DNA of 64,000 nucleotides, from positions 353,127 through 417,126 of the forward strand of contig CAJSZV010000001.1 of NCBI GenBank assembly GCA_910574345.1, read 5' to 3'. Each line of letters begins with the position of its first letter. The first letter of the stretch is position 1. Origin of the DNA: Clostridiaceae bacterium. GTDB taxonomy: Bacteria; Bacillota; Clostridia; Lachnospirales; Lachnospiraceae. This document shows positions 27,265 to 35,957 of the stretch, in pieces. Made by a program: the position numbers and the translations under genes. The notes below the pieces were generated by a model. It was not told the origin of the DNA. It worked only from the letters and a program-made list of their open reading frames with translations, and searched no databases.

Positions 27265-27362
27265 AGACAAAATACTGTGGGACAAGGAAGTCTCTGTAAA
27301 GAAGGCGGTATAGGAGCCCCGGCAGGGGGGAATATACCGTCTCGAAGTCTGTTAAAATATAA

Positions 27363-28238
27363 ATGGAGGAAATGAAAAAAGACCAGGTTATGAAGAAACG
27401 ATATGTGATTATGCTGGCAGCGGTGACAGCATCAGCCCTTTTGCAGGCATTTGCCATGAATATATTTTTGGAGCCCGTAGGACTTTTGCCCAGCGGATTT
27501 ACAGGGATTGCCGCCCTTCTTTCCAAGATTGCGGGAGTGGTGGGAATTGGCTTCTCCACTTCTCTGGGCATGGTTCTTTTGAATATTCCTGTGGCAGTGT
27601 TCTGCTATCACCACATCGGAAAGAAGTTTGTGCTGTTTTCCATGGTGCAGGTAATGCTGGCCAGTATATTTCTGGAGATAATAAAGCCTGAAGCCCTGTT
27701 TGACGATGTGCTGCTTAATATCTGTTTCGGCGGCTTTCTTTATGGGATGTCCGTGGCAATCGCCTTAAAGGGCAATGCGTCCACGGCAGGCATGGACTTT
27801 ATCGCGCTCTATGTGTCAAACCGCCTGGGCAAATCCATCTGGCAGTATGTATTCGTGTTTAACTGCGGACTTTTGTGTGTGTTCGGCATGCTCTTCGGGT
27901 GGGAGAATGCAGGGTATTCCATCTTGTTTCAGTTCATTGCCACCAAGACCATTGATAATTTTTATCACAGATTTAAACGTGTGACGCTTCAGATCACCAC
28001 CCAGAAACCCCATGAGGTGGTGAAAGAGTATATCGGCGCCTGCCGGCACGGGATCTCTGTGATGGAGGGATACGGCGGGTACAGCGGGAAGAAAATGAGC
28101 CTTCTGCACACCGTGGTTTCGACTTACGAGGTTCAGGACATTATCTTTCACCTGAAAGAGGTGGACCCGGCAGTGATTGTCAATGTGATCCCAACAGAGA
28201 CTTTCATAGGCTCTTTCTATCAGAAGCCTTTGGATTAA
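27363..28238 (+). CDS. YitT family membrane protein
   Basis: This is a YitT/DUF161 protein with five to six membrane segments (AFAMNIFLEPVGLLPSGFTG, GMSVAIALKGNASTAGMDFI) and a C-terminal cytoplasmic DUF2179 domain (VVKEYIGACRHGISVMEGYG). Family members are often placed with transporters, but the substrate is unresolved. Starts at 27363, 27372 and 27390 are all possible; none has an ideally spaced ribosome site. The stop overlaps the convergent CdaR gene by four bases. Confidence 0.88.
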   Translation: MEEMKKDQVMKKRYVIMLAAVTASALLQAFAMNIFLEPVGLLPSGFTGIAALLSKIAGVVGIGFSTSLGMVLLNIPVAVFCYHHIGKKFVLFSMVQVMLASIFLEIIKPEALFDDVLLNICFGGFLYGMSVAIALKGNASTAGMDFIALYVSNRLGKSIWQYVFVFNCGLLCVFGMLFGWENAGYSILFQFIATKTIDNFYHRFKRVTLQITTQKPHEVVKEYIGACRHGISVMEGYGGYSGKKMSLLHTVVSTYEVQDIIFHLKEVDPAVIVNVIPTETFIGSFYQKPLD

Positions 28239-29320
28239 AGCTCAGCCTGGGATTCCGTGCTGTCCCCATGGAGCTTCCTGTATCGGATCATGGAAGCGTA
28301 CAGGTACAGAAGGTCATAGGTATCCGTGAGATTTTTGCCGCACAGCTCCTGAATCCGCTTAAGGCGGTAGGGGATGCTGTTGCGGTGGATGTGAAGGGTC
28401 TCGCACACACTGCGGATATCTCCGTTTAACTGAATATAAGCCATGGCCGTCTCAGCAAGCTGGGCGGTCTTTCCTTTCTCTGCCAGCCGGGCAAAAGACT
28501 CCTCCAAGCCGGGATAATCCAAGCGGGACAGCGCGATTGCCAGCTTCATATGGTCATAATCGTGAACGTGCCGGTGAGGGAAAAGGAGCTTTCCCATGGT
28601 AAGACTCTCTGCGGCAGCCTCATAGGCAGTGTGAAGATGGGTTTTGCGGCAGCAGACGCCAATGCAGCAGCCGGCGCCGGCGGACAGGAGGCGCTGGTAT
28701 TTCCGTTCAAAATGCTGGTTTTCCTTGAGGATGATCAGGGTCTGGCTGTGGGAAAGAGGAAGAAGGATATCCTGCTCATCCAACAGATTCTGAAGGATGG
28801 AGGGGGAGGCGAAGGCATCTTCCTGCTCCTGCTCCATGACAAGGATGGTCTGTGGCCCCTTAATATCAATACCCAGCAGTTCCCCTTCCTTTATGAAATT
28901 GCCCGTATAAGCAGATTGAAGATGAAGCCACTTGTAAAGAAACTGGTTCCGCTCCTGGGATTGGTTTTTCTGTTTTCTGGACAGACAGATCTCCTCATAA
29001 AGAAGTTCAATGGTCTTGGCCAGAAGTTCAGCCATATGGAAATCGTCAGAACCGGCCTGTTCCATTACCACGGCTCCTATCCGCCGGCCCTGGAGGATTA
29101 GGGGCATAGCGGTCCCCGCTTTTTGAAACCGGCTGTCAGACGAGGCAAATACTTTGGCGTTAATATCCAGGGCCTTGATGGCCAGCAGATTCATGTCCCC
29201 CACGGAAGCGGAATCTGTGGACACCATAACCCGTCCGCTTACATCGCAGATGCTCATAGGAATGGGAAGCCCCTCCTGAATCTTTTCTACAATTTCATAC
29301 ATGATCTTGTTCTCGAACAT
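28235..29320 (-). CDS. CdaR/PucR-type sugar-diacid regulator
   Basis: This transcription regulator has an N-terminal diacid-recognition-like sensor (GLPIPMSICDVSGRVMVSTD) and a C-terminal HTH_30 domain (NGDIRSVCETLHIHRNSIPY). In CdaR the sensor binds sugar diacids; here the ligand may instead be a metabolite of the divergent peptide-catabolic operon. The ATG at 29320 follows GGAGG by five bases; the frame runs on to 29350 without a site. It is divergent from the PepT-like gene across a 240-bp AT-rich gap, the common layout for a regulator and its target. Confidence 0.85.
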   Translation of the reverse strand: MFENKIMYEIVEKIQEGLPIPMSICDVSGRVMVSTDSASVGDMNLLAIKALDINAKVFASSDSRFQKAGTAMPLILQGRRIGAVVMEQAGSDDFHMAELLAKTIELLYEEICLSRKQKNQSQERNQFLYKWLHLQSAYTGNFIKEGELLGIDIKGPQTILVMEQEQEDAFASPSILQNLLDEQDILLPLSHSQTLIILKENQHFERKYQRLLSAGAGCCIGVCCRKTHLHTAYEAAAESLTMGKLLFPHRHVHDYDHMKLAIALSRLDYPGLEESFARLAEKGKTAQLAETAMAYIQLNGDIRSVCETLHIHRNSIPYRLKRIQELCGKNLTDTYDLLYLYASMIRYRKLHGDSTESQAEL

Positions 29321-29534
29321 AAAAACCTCCAGACACTGTGAAACAAACAAAGCCTTGAATCGTATTTATTATAATAATTTCTACTAAAAAAGGCAAGAAT
29401 AAGAGAAAAAATTGTGCAGACAAACAAAAAACCACAGGAAAGTTACAGGGTTTTCACAATAGAAAATCTGAAAATAAAATGATAAAATATAAAATATTTA
29501 TAAAATAAATAAAAAAAGAGAAAAGGAGGAATCA
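29321..29534. promoter_or_regulatory. Divergent intergenic region, CdaR / PepT-like operon
   Basis: This stretch is strongly AT-rich (for example AAAATGATAAAATATAAAAT) and should hold both divergent promoters and regulator sites. I cannot assign single -35/-10 boxes with confidence. Confidence 0.4.
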
Positions 29535-29560
29535 ATGTAGAAAACACGGTATCGAGATTC

Positions 29561-30634
29561 ATGGCCTACGCGGACTGCGCCAGCGAGTCTCACAAAGAAA
29601 AAGCATTTTGTGAATATATGGAGAACGAACTGAAACATATGGGCATCCCATTTGAGCGCCAGATGCTGGGCAACGAGGTGGTGACTGACGGCTGGAACAT
29701 TCTGGCAAGAGTGCCGGGAGAGAGGGGAAAGAAGCCGTTCCTCTTTGTATTTCATCTGGATACGGCAACACCGGGCAACCCGGTAAAGAGCTATATCGAG
29801 GATGGACGGATCCAGAGCAGGGACAACAGTGTTCTGGGGGCGGACGGCAAACTGGCCATAGCCGTGGTGATGGAAGCCTTAAGCCGCTTAAAGGAAAGGG
29901 GAGAGTCCCATCGCCCCATAGAACTTCTTTTCACCGTGTGTCAGGAGCTGGGGCTTCACGGTTCAAAGTATGCGGATTATTCCGGAATCGAGAGCGAGGA
30001 GGCTCTGGTCATAGACCATTATGTTACAGGAGAAGTGCTGGTGCGCACCCCTTCCAGACTGCGGATCAGCGTGGAACTCATGGGACGGTCCGCTCATGTG
30101 ATCAGGAATGAGGAACCGGGGATCAATGCATTAAAGGCGGCGGTGGAGATCATTCAAAAGATTCCCACAGGCCGAATCAATGAAAACTTAAGTATCAATG
30201 TATATGATCTGGTAGCCTTGTCACCCTCCAATGTAGTTCCCAGGTACGCCCGGTTTGATGTGGAGATCCGCAGTTTTGGAGATGATGTGAGAGAGCAGAT
30301 TCGGCAGGAAGTGCGCCGGACCGTGGAAAAGACGGCAGAGAAACTGGAGTGCAGATACAACTACAGGGAAGACCAGGATGTGCCGGAGGCCGATTTTAGT
30401 CGGAACACGGATATGCTTAAACGTCTGGAGGTTATCTATGAGAAGACAGGGATACCTATGGTAAAAGCCCGCTCCTTCGGAGTGCTGGATGCCACATGGA
30501 CCGAAAGGCTGGGAATCAGAACCATTCCCATAGGATTTAATATCTATCATTCACATAGTGCAAGAGAGTATGTAGTCGTAGAAGATGTAGAAAAGATGCT
30601 TCAATTGGCAGAGAATATAATCCGATATTTTTAA
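29561..30634 (+). CDS. M20/PepT-like peptidase, possible start-codon frameshift
   Basis: The product is an M20-family tripeptidase-like zinc peptidase. It has FLFVFHLDTATPGN (first metal ligand region), SVLGADGKLAIAVVMEAL and FTVCQELGLHGSKY, with a dimerisation domain from LRISVELMGRSAHVI. Coding similarity begins before this ATG: VENTVSRFMAYADCASESH reads in frame back to 29537. There AAAAGGAGG is followed by ATG-TAG at 29535. One base lost from an ancestral ATG-GTA-GAA would explain this. The internal ATG at 29561 has no ribosome site, so expression may be poor. It leads the operon with a YfcC carrier and an M20 hydrolase. Confidence 0.78.
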   Translation: MAYADCASESHKEKAFCEYMENELKHMGIPFERQMLGNEVVTDGWNILARVPGERGKKPFLFVFHLDTATPGNPVKSYIEDGRIQSRDNSVLGADGKLAIAVVMEALSRLKERGESHRPIELLFTVCQELGLHGSKYADYSGIESEEALVIDHYVTGEVLVRTPSRLRISVELMGRSAHVIRNEEPGINALKAAVEIIQKIPTGRINENLSINVYDLVALSPSNVVPRYARFDVEIRSFGDDVREQIRQEVRRTVEKTAEKLECRYNYREDQDVPEADFSRNTDMLKRLEVIYEKTGIPMVKARSFGVLDATWTERLGIRTIPIGFNIYHSHSAREYVVVEDVEKMLQLAENIIRYF

Positions 30635-30677
30635 AAAAGAAAGTCCTTTTTGTTCGTCTGCCGTGAAAGGGGAAAAC

Positions 30678-32075
30678 ATGAATAAGAAAGAAAAAAAACA
30701 AAGCAGCTCCATGAACCCGTTTGTACCGCTTCTTCTCATGGTTTTGGCATGTGCCATCGTATCCTATTTTGTATCGCCGGGCGCCTATGACCGTGAGACC
30801 ATAGACGGCGTTACCCGGGTGCTTCCGGAAAGCTATCATGCAGTGGAACGCACACCTATTACCTTTTTTAATCTGTTCCGTTCCATACCGGAGGGACTCA
30901 CTGCCACGGCCAATATGATGTTCTGTGTTATGATCATCGGCGGAATCGTGGAGATCTACAAGAGAACCGATACAGTAGGCGCCGCTATCAACAGCGTCCT
31001 GAAAGCATCCGAGAAGATGAACAGCCAGGTGATTATCGCCATCGTCATGATCGTGTTCTTTATCTTTGGCGGAGTCCTTGGATGGAGCGAACATATTATC
31101 CCCTTTGTGCCTATTATCATATCCCTGGCTATTTCCCTTGGGTATGATTCTCTGGTGGGTATGGCCATCTCCGGTTTTGCCTGCCTGATCAGCTTTGCTG
31201 TGGCTCCTTTTAACGTATATACGGTGGGAATCTCCCACACCATCGCCGAACTTCCCATGTTCTCCGGCTGGCAGCTGAGAATGGTGGCTCTGGTGACCAT
31301 CTGGGTTCTGAGTCTTGTATGGGTGATGCGCTATGCCAAAAAGATTAAGGCGGATCCTTCCAAGAGCCTGGTAAAAGACGTGGACACCTCCTCCTTAAAA
31401 ATACCCGTGGACAACAATCTGAAGTTCGATCTGCCCAAGAAGCTGTCCTTCGTGGTTTTGGGAGTATCCATTCTGTTCACCATCTACGGAATCCTGAAAC
31501 TGAGCTGGTCCTACACAGAGATGGCCACCACCTTTATGATCGGCGGCGTTATTGTGGCAGTGATTAACCGGGTGAATTATGAAGATGCCATCAATATGGT
31601 TCTGGACGGAGCCAAGGGTGCTTTTAACGGCGCTCTGATCATCGGTGTGGCCCGGGCCGTACAGTGGACCATGACCAATGGCGGCCTTATCGACCCTCTG
31701 GTTCACGGACTTTCCAAGCTTATGGGAAGCGCATCGGCTTACATGAGTACTGTGGGCATGTTTATCGTCAACTTCTTCATCAACGCCCTGATTCCTTCCG
31801 GTTCAGGACAGGCTACGGCAGTTATGCCCATTATGGTTCCTCTGGCTGACATGCTCCATATTACCCGTCAGACCGCGGTCCTGGCATTCCAGTTTGGCGA
31901 CGGTATCTCCAACACCTTCTGGTTCACCAACGGAACCCTTCTGATCTACCTGTCACTTGGCAAGGTGCCCTTAAAGAGCTGGTATAAGTTTATTCTGCCT
32001 CTGCAGGGAATCTTCTTCCTGGCAGAATTTATCTTCCTGTTTATCGCCGTGCAGACCGGATACGGTCCTTTCTAA
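30678..32075 (+). CDS. YfcC-type carrier (DcuC superfamily)
   Basis: This integral membrane carrier has about twelve hydrophobic segments. NPFVPLLLMVLACAIVSYFV, GGVLGWSEHIIPFVPIIIS and NALIPSGSGQATAVMPIMVP are hallmarks of the YfcC / basic-amino-acid-antiporter branch. It likely moves peptides, amino acids or dicarboxylates; neighbours (two M20 hydrolases) favour a peptide or N-acyl amino acid. AAAGGGG precedes the ATG at 30678. A degraded fragment of a second copy lies at 35838. Confidence 0.85.
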   Translation: MNKKEKKQSSSMNPFVPLLLMVLACAIVSYFVSPGAYDRETIDGVTRVLPESYHAVERTPITFFNLFRSIPEGLTATANMMFCVMIIGGIVEIYKRTDTVGAAINSVLKASEKMNSQVIIAIVMIVFFIFGGVLGWSEHIIPFVPIIISLAISLGYDSLVGMAISGFACLISFAVAPFNVYTVGISHTIAELPMFSGWQLRMVALVTIWVLSLVWVMRYAKKIKADPSKSLVKDVDTSSLKIPVDNNLKFDLPKKLSFVVLGVSILFTIYGILKLSWSYTEMATTFMIGGVIVAVINRVNYEDAINMVLDGAKGAFNGALIIGVARAVQWTMTNGGLIDPLVHGLSKLMGSASAYMSTVGMFIVNFFINALIPSGSGQATAVMPIMVPLADMLHITRQTAVLAFQFGDGISNTFWFTNGTLLIYLSLGKVPLKSWYKFILPLQGIFFLAEFIFLFIAVQTGYGPF

Positions 32076-32148
32076 ATGCCTTCTGACCATAGCCTCCTGA
32101 CCGACGGTGAGGAGGCGCTACAATATTAGACCAAGGGGAGTGGAAACC

Positions 32149-33318
32149 ATGAATGTAATGGAGGAAGTTTTAAAATACCGGGATTATGCCACAGCCATGA
32201 GGCGGGAGTTCCACCGGCATCCGGAACTTAGCTGGCAGGAGGAACGCACGGCTGAGAGAATCCGCGGGGAGTTAAAGAACATGGGGATTCCCTACGAAGA
32301 AGTAGTGGGAACCGGCACCATCGCCACCATAAAAGGCAGAAAAGATCATCCGGTTATCGGACTGCGCTGTGATATTGATGCCCTTCCCATAAAGGAAGTG
32401 AAGGACCTTCCCTTCCGCTCGGAACATGACGGCGTCATGCATGCCTGCGGCCATGACGGGCACATGAGCATGCTTCTCACAGCCGCCCGTGTGCTGGCGG
32501 AGCATAAGGAGGAGCTTGAATGTACCGTAAAGCTGATCTTCCAGCCGGCGGAGGAGAAGACCAACGGCGCCGTCAAGGTTCTGGAGTCGGGAAAGGTGGG
32601 AAAGCTTGACACCGTGGCAGGCATGCACCTTCTGCCTATGCTGGAATGCGGCACCATCTCCGTGGACCCGGGCCCCCGCTATACATCGGCCTCCTTTATG
32701 AATATTAAGATTATAGGGAAAAGCGGCCACGGGGCCATGCCTCATTTCGCTGTGGATCCCATCTATGTGGGAGCCAAGGTGGTAGATGCCCTTCAAAGCA
32801 TTGCCAGCCGGGAGGCCAGCCCCATGGATACGGTGGTAGTCAGCATCTGCACCTTCCATTCGGGAACCATGGCCAATATCTTTGCCGAGACGGCGGAGCT
32901 TAGCGGTACCGTCCGGACCTTTAACCCCAAACTTCAGAAGGAACTTCCGGGAATCATCGAGCGGATTGTGAAACATACCTGTGAGGCTTATCGGGCGGAC
33001 TATGAGTTTGATTACTACTCCGATATTCCTGCCACCATCAATGACGAACGCTGCAGCGAGATAGCCGCGGGTTCCGTGAAAAAGATTTTGGGGGAGGGAG
33101 GCCTTGTGAAATATGCGGGCACTCCGGGAGGAGAGGATTTTGCCTATTTCCTGGAGGAGTTCCCTGGCGTCTATGCCTTTGTGGGCTGCCGGAACGAGGA
33201 TAAAGACTGCTGCTATTCCCTTCACCATGAGCGGTTTGATCTGGATGAAGATGCTCTGGCAAACGGTGCGGCCTTTTATGTGCAGTATGTTTTGGATGCA
33301 CAGGTGGAATTCGGATAA
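32149..33318 (+). CDS. M20D amidohydrolase (N-acyl amino acid hydrolase type)
   Basis: This zinc amidohydrolase of the IAA-amino-acid/hippurate hydrolase group has REFHRHPELSWQEERTAERI at the start, GLRCDIDALP, HACGHDGHMSMLL (metal ligands), FQPAEEKTNGAVKVL and GGEDFAYFLEEFPG. It would hydrolyse N-acyl amino acids in the cytoplasm. AAGGGGAG precedes ATG 32149. It is the last gene of the operon begun at 29561 and probably handles the compound imported by the YfcC carrier. Confidence 0.9.
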   Translation: MNVMEEVLKYRDYATAMRREFHRHPELSWQEERTAERIRGELKNMGIPYEEVVGTGTIATIKGRKDHPVIGLRCDIDALPIKEVKDLPFRSEHDGVMHACGHDGHMSMLLTAARVLAEHKEELECTVKLIFQPAEEKTNGAVKVLESGKVGKLDTVAGMHLLPMLECGTISVDPGPRYTSASFMNIKIIGKSGHGAMPHFAVDPIYVGAKVVDALQSIASREASPMDTVVVSICTFHSGTMANIFAETAELSGTVRTFNPKLQKELPGIIERIVKHTCEAYRADYEFDYYSDIPATINDERCSEIAAGSVKKILGEGGLVKYAGTPGGEDFAYFLEEFPGVYAFVGCRNEDKDCCYSLHHERFDLDEDALANGAAFYVQYVLDAQVEFG

Positions 33319-33351
33319 AAGACTTTACATCTTTTCTCCCTCCCTTTATAA

Positions 33352-33486
33352 TACTATATAACAGGGCAGCTTGAACTGGCAGATAAAGATGGCGGATATG
33401 AAAAGATTCTGCAGCAAATAGCCTTTGAGAAACGGTGTATTGAACGAAAGTTGTATCAAAAACCGCCAATTAGTGATCAATTATAA
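33352..33486 (+). pseudogene. Coding-like fragment without a start
   Basis: An open stretch reads GQLELADKDGGYEKILQQIA then FEKRCIERKLYQKPP and a stop. It has good codon structure but no start codon and no recognised family. It looks like the 3' end of a lost gene at the left border of the AT-rich island. Confidence 0.35.
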
Positions 33487-33495
33487 GTACAGAAG

Positions 33496-33550
33496 AAAAG
33501 TGCAAAGTTTCCCAGGATATTTAGGGGCTTTGCACTTTTTATCTTGCCAA
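33496..33550. terminator. Strong hairpin with T-run
   Basis: AAAAGTGCAAAG and CTTTGCACTTTT pair over twelve bases with a 30-base loop and end in TTTTT. The leading A-run makes it usable on both strands. Confidence 0.75.
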
Positions 33551-33644
33551 TCCGGACACATATGAGTCTATGCACAAAAGATGTTAGAATAGTAACTAAA
33601 ACAGAAACAATAAGAATAAAATAATAAAAATGGTAACTATAATA

Positions 33645-33673
33645 TTGACTATATTGTAGATGTGGCATATAAT
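33645..33673 (+). promoter_or_regulatory. Promoter of XRE/ImmA/PIN module
   Basis: TTGACT and TATAAT are separated by 17 bases, about 45 bases before the XRE start codon. GTAACTA sequences just upstream could be operator half-sites. Confidence 0.7.
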
Positions 33674-33717
33674 AAGCATGAGACAGAAGAGATTTTTGTT
33701 AGTTGGAGGAAGTTAAA

Positions 33718-34092
33718 ATGCTCAATGTAAATTCAATGATTGCCGCAAATATTGTAGCAATTCTTAAGCAGCAAAATAGAAAGCAGATAGATTTGGCGGA
33801 TGCACTACAGACTAATAAGCAGACAATAAGTAAGATGCTTAATGGCTCGAGAATGATCAATGCGGTAGAATTGAAGCACATAGCAGAATTTTTGGGTGTT
33901 AAGATGGAAGAGCTTACCAAGGTTCATGAGAATTCAGTTGATACGGATATTGTTCATGCATTTATGGGAAAGGTAGAATCGGAGGAAGCAAAAGAAGCAC
34001 TGCATATCGCAGATAGACTTTCCGACATGATTTTATTTCATAGCCGGGTAAGAGAAAACGGAATGGCAATGATGGAACCATGGGAGGAATAA
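33718..34092 (+). CDS. XRE-family HTH protein (antitoxin-like)
   Basis: This 124-residue protein has an N-terminal Cro/C1-type helix-turn-helix (NRKQIDLADALQTNKQTISK) and an alpha-helical tail. GGAGG precedes ATG 33718. The stop shares a base with the next start (TAATG), so translation is coupled to the ImmA/IrrE gene. The three-gene module is visibly AT-richer than its surroundings, which suggests acquisition. XRE proteins paired with COG2856 peptidases act as repressors cleaved or released under stress; that role is inferred here. Confidence 0.82.
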   Translation: MLNVNSMIAANIVAILKQQNRKQIDLADALQTNKQTISKMLNGSRMINAVELKHIAEFLGVKMEELTKVHENSVDTDIVHAFMGKVESEEAKEALHIADRLSDMILFHSRVRENGMAMMEPWEE

Positions 34093-34913
34093 TGGGAGAT
34101 ATATTTCTTGAAAGCTTATTTTATAAGCAAGAAAAGCAATATGAAAAAATGAACGATTTGTCAAAAGCCTTTGCAGTAAATTACTGTGGGAATACCATTA
34201 TTAGAGAATCCATATTTGGCATCGTTTCAAATTATGCACGAAAAAGAGAACTGGCGCTTGAAATACTTCGTTATCCGTTTAAAGATGATGAACTTTGGGC
34301 ATTTACCTTTGTAAAGAAGGGGACTATTTTTTTATGTGTGAATACAGAACTTCCTATGTGCAAGCAGATATTTGCAACAGCACATGAATTATATCATATC
34401 CATTGCTATGCAGAGGATATTAATACCAGTACTATTACTTCAGGTTCTTTATTGGATTCAAAAACATTCGATGAGGTGGCTGCATCACAGGAAGATCTTG
34501 AGGCAAATGCTTTTGCAGGTTTACTTTTGATGCCGGATGCAAGTGTGATAGAACAGTTTAAAATGTTTGGGATATCCAAGGATAGTATGGGAATTGATGA
34601 TGTTCTTACTCTTATGGATTTGTTTGCGCTCCCTTATAAGGCGGTTGTGTTGCGTTTAGTGGAAAGCGGAGTGATCACGGAGGAGAAGGCCAGAAATCTT
34701 TATCAAGAAGATAACCAAAGTATTGCAGTCAGAATTCAGTTAACCGGAAAAGCGGAGCAGTGGCAGCAGAATAGCGGTAATTTGCTTCGTTATGGCAGTT
34801 TGCTGGATAATCTGACCTTTAATTCTGAGCAGGAGCTCCTTGCGGATAGCAGAGAAGAATCGGATAAAGCATACTTGGAAAAACTCGGAAAGGAATTTCG
34901 AAAGCGAAAATAA
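34092..34913 (+). CDS. ImmA/IrrE (COG2856) metallopeptidase-domain protein
   Basis: The zinc motif HELYH lies in FATAHELYHIHCYAEDI with a downstream glutamate in EANAFAGLLLMP, the ImmA/IrrE family pattern. Family members cleave or inactivate XRE repressors, as ImmA does for ImmR of ICEBs1. The ATG at 34092 is coupled to the XRE stop and has GGAGG just before it. The C-terminal 90 residues are hydrophilic and of unknown role. The next gene, a PIN-like protein, follows nine bases downstream. Confidence 0.87.
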   Translation: MGDIFLESLFYKQEKQYEKMNDLSKAFAVNYCGNTIIRESIFGIVSNYARKRELALEILRYPFKDDELWAFTFVKKGTIFLCVNTELPMCKQIFATAHELYHIHCYAEDINTSTITSGSLLDSKTFDEVAASQEDLEANAFAGLLLMPDASVIEQFKMFGISKDSMGIDDVLTLMDLFALPYKAVVLRLVESGVITEEKARNLYQEDNQSIAVRIQLTGKAEQWQQNSGNLLRYGSLLDNLTFNSEQELLADSREESDKAYLEKLGKEFRKRK

Positions 34914-34922
34914 GGTGAGTAT

Positions 34923-35735
34923 ATGGCAAATATGAAATATGCCTTGTTGGATACTGACTTTATATCCAAGATGCATTTAATACGCAAAGATGATCAAAAC
35001 AAATTAATAGATAAAATTATGACAATGTCCAATTATTTGTTCTATTGTCATAAACAGATTTCTGTGGAACTCATGCGTCACAATATTGCAGGAGCACCGG
35101 AATGGTTTGAGTCTAAAATTGTTTCTAAATCAATCTGTATGTACGATGATGAAATGATATTGGATGAATTATCGGAGATTTATGGTGATTTGGCTATCAG
35201 TGCATATGCGGATATGTTAAAAATTGCTTGTGATGCATATAAGGATGGATATTTTGATGACAAATTTGTTCTTGTGTCCCAAATGGATTGTCTTCGTATA
35301 AGTAGAGAAGATTTTTTGAAGCAGCTGCAAGATGATTGTAATGAAATTGGTGAGGGGCAAAATTTAGGGGAATTGATGACATATGTTCTTTTGCAAACAT
35401 TAAACTTAAAATTTGGAGAACAAATATATGTTTTTTGCTCTGATGATAAAAATGCCAGAAATGGTGTGGTTAGTATAGGCAGCGCAAGATGTATTAGCGT
35501 ACTGTCATCATTTGTAAAATTAAAAAAGGAAATTAACTTTACTAAAGAAGAAGCTATGCCATACATCGATTCTTATATGAATACGTGTTTAGGAAAAGAT
35601 CAAAGGACATTTAAGGTTCAGGATACTTCGAAAGAAAAACGGATGTGCAGAATACCATGTGAGCAGGTATTTGAAGAAATCTTTGATGGAAAAATAGATG
35701 AACTTATGACTGGAAACTTGAAGTACATACTATAA
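34923..35735 (+). CDS. PIN-like domain protein (candidate toxin)
   Basis: The protein starts KYALLDTDFISK, a PIN-type first strand with the metal-binding Asp. A conserved Glu follows in QISVELMRHN or GELMTYVLL, and VFCSDDKNARNG supplies the acidic C-terminal motif. This arrangement suggests an RNase of the PIN fold, although the length of 270 is more than the 130-150 of VapC toxins. XRE-COG2856-PIN combinations have been predicted as toxin-antitoxin systems. It is AT-rich like its partners. Function is inferred from fold signature and context. Confidence 0.62.
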   Translation: MANMKYALLDTDFISKMHLIRKDDQNKLIDKIMTMSNYLFYCHKQISVELMRHNIAGAPEWFESKIVSKSICMYDDEMILDELSEIYGDLAISAYADMLKIACDAYKDGYFDDKFVLVSQMDCLRISREDFLKQLQDDCNEIGEGQNLGELMTYVLLQTLNLKFGEQIYVFCSDDKNARNGVVSIGSARCISVLSSFVKLKKEINFTKEEAMPYIDSYMNTCLGKDQRTFKVQDTSKEKRMCRIPCEQVFEEIFDGKIDELMTGNLKYIL

Positions 35736-35757
35736 ACTATAGCAGGCCGGGATCATA

Positions 35758-35835
35758 ATGGCGGAAAGAAAGCCAAAGCCTACGGCGGTTAAGAAGCTGG
35801 AAGGCAATCCAGGAAAAAGAGGATTACAGGATTGA
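35758..35835 (+). pseudogene. Phage terminase small subunit (P27) N-terminal relic
   Basis: A 25-codon ORF reads AERKPKPTAVKKLEGNPGKR and stops soon after. This is the N-terminal signature of P27-type small terminases. The rest is gone. It marks former prophage DNA at the right border of the XRE/ImmA/PIN island. Confidence 0.7.
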
Positions 35836-35837
35836 TG

Positions 35838-35957
35838 ATATGGTTCCTCTGGCTGATATGCCTCACATTACCCGTCAGACAGCAGTCCTGGCGTTCCGGT
35901 TTGGCGACGGTTCACCAACACCTTCTGGTTCACCAACAGAACCCTTCTGATTTACTC
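35838..35957 (+). pseudogene. Relic of a second yfcC gene
   Basis: The DNA matches 31829-31950 of the intact yfcC gene with scattered changes and small deletions: MVPLADMPHITRQTAVLAFR, then TPSGSPTEPF and a stop after a frame slip. It shows that a second copy of the carrier gene once lay here. Confidence 0.78.

Noticed and set aside
25915-27285. Long minus-strand ORF of 456 codons
   Set aside because: It lies entirely antisense to the M20 amidohydrolase, has no ribosome site and has His/Arg/Cys-rich composition typical of an antisense shadow.
34923-35735. Classical VapC toxin
   Set aside because: The protein is twice the usual length and the acidic residues are only partly placed, so it is listed as PIN-like only.
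35758-35957. Intact prophage
   Set aside because: Only a 25-codon terminase relic is found; no capsid, tail, integrase or lysis genes are near.
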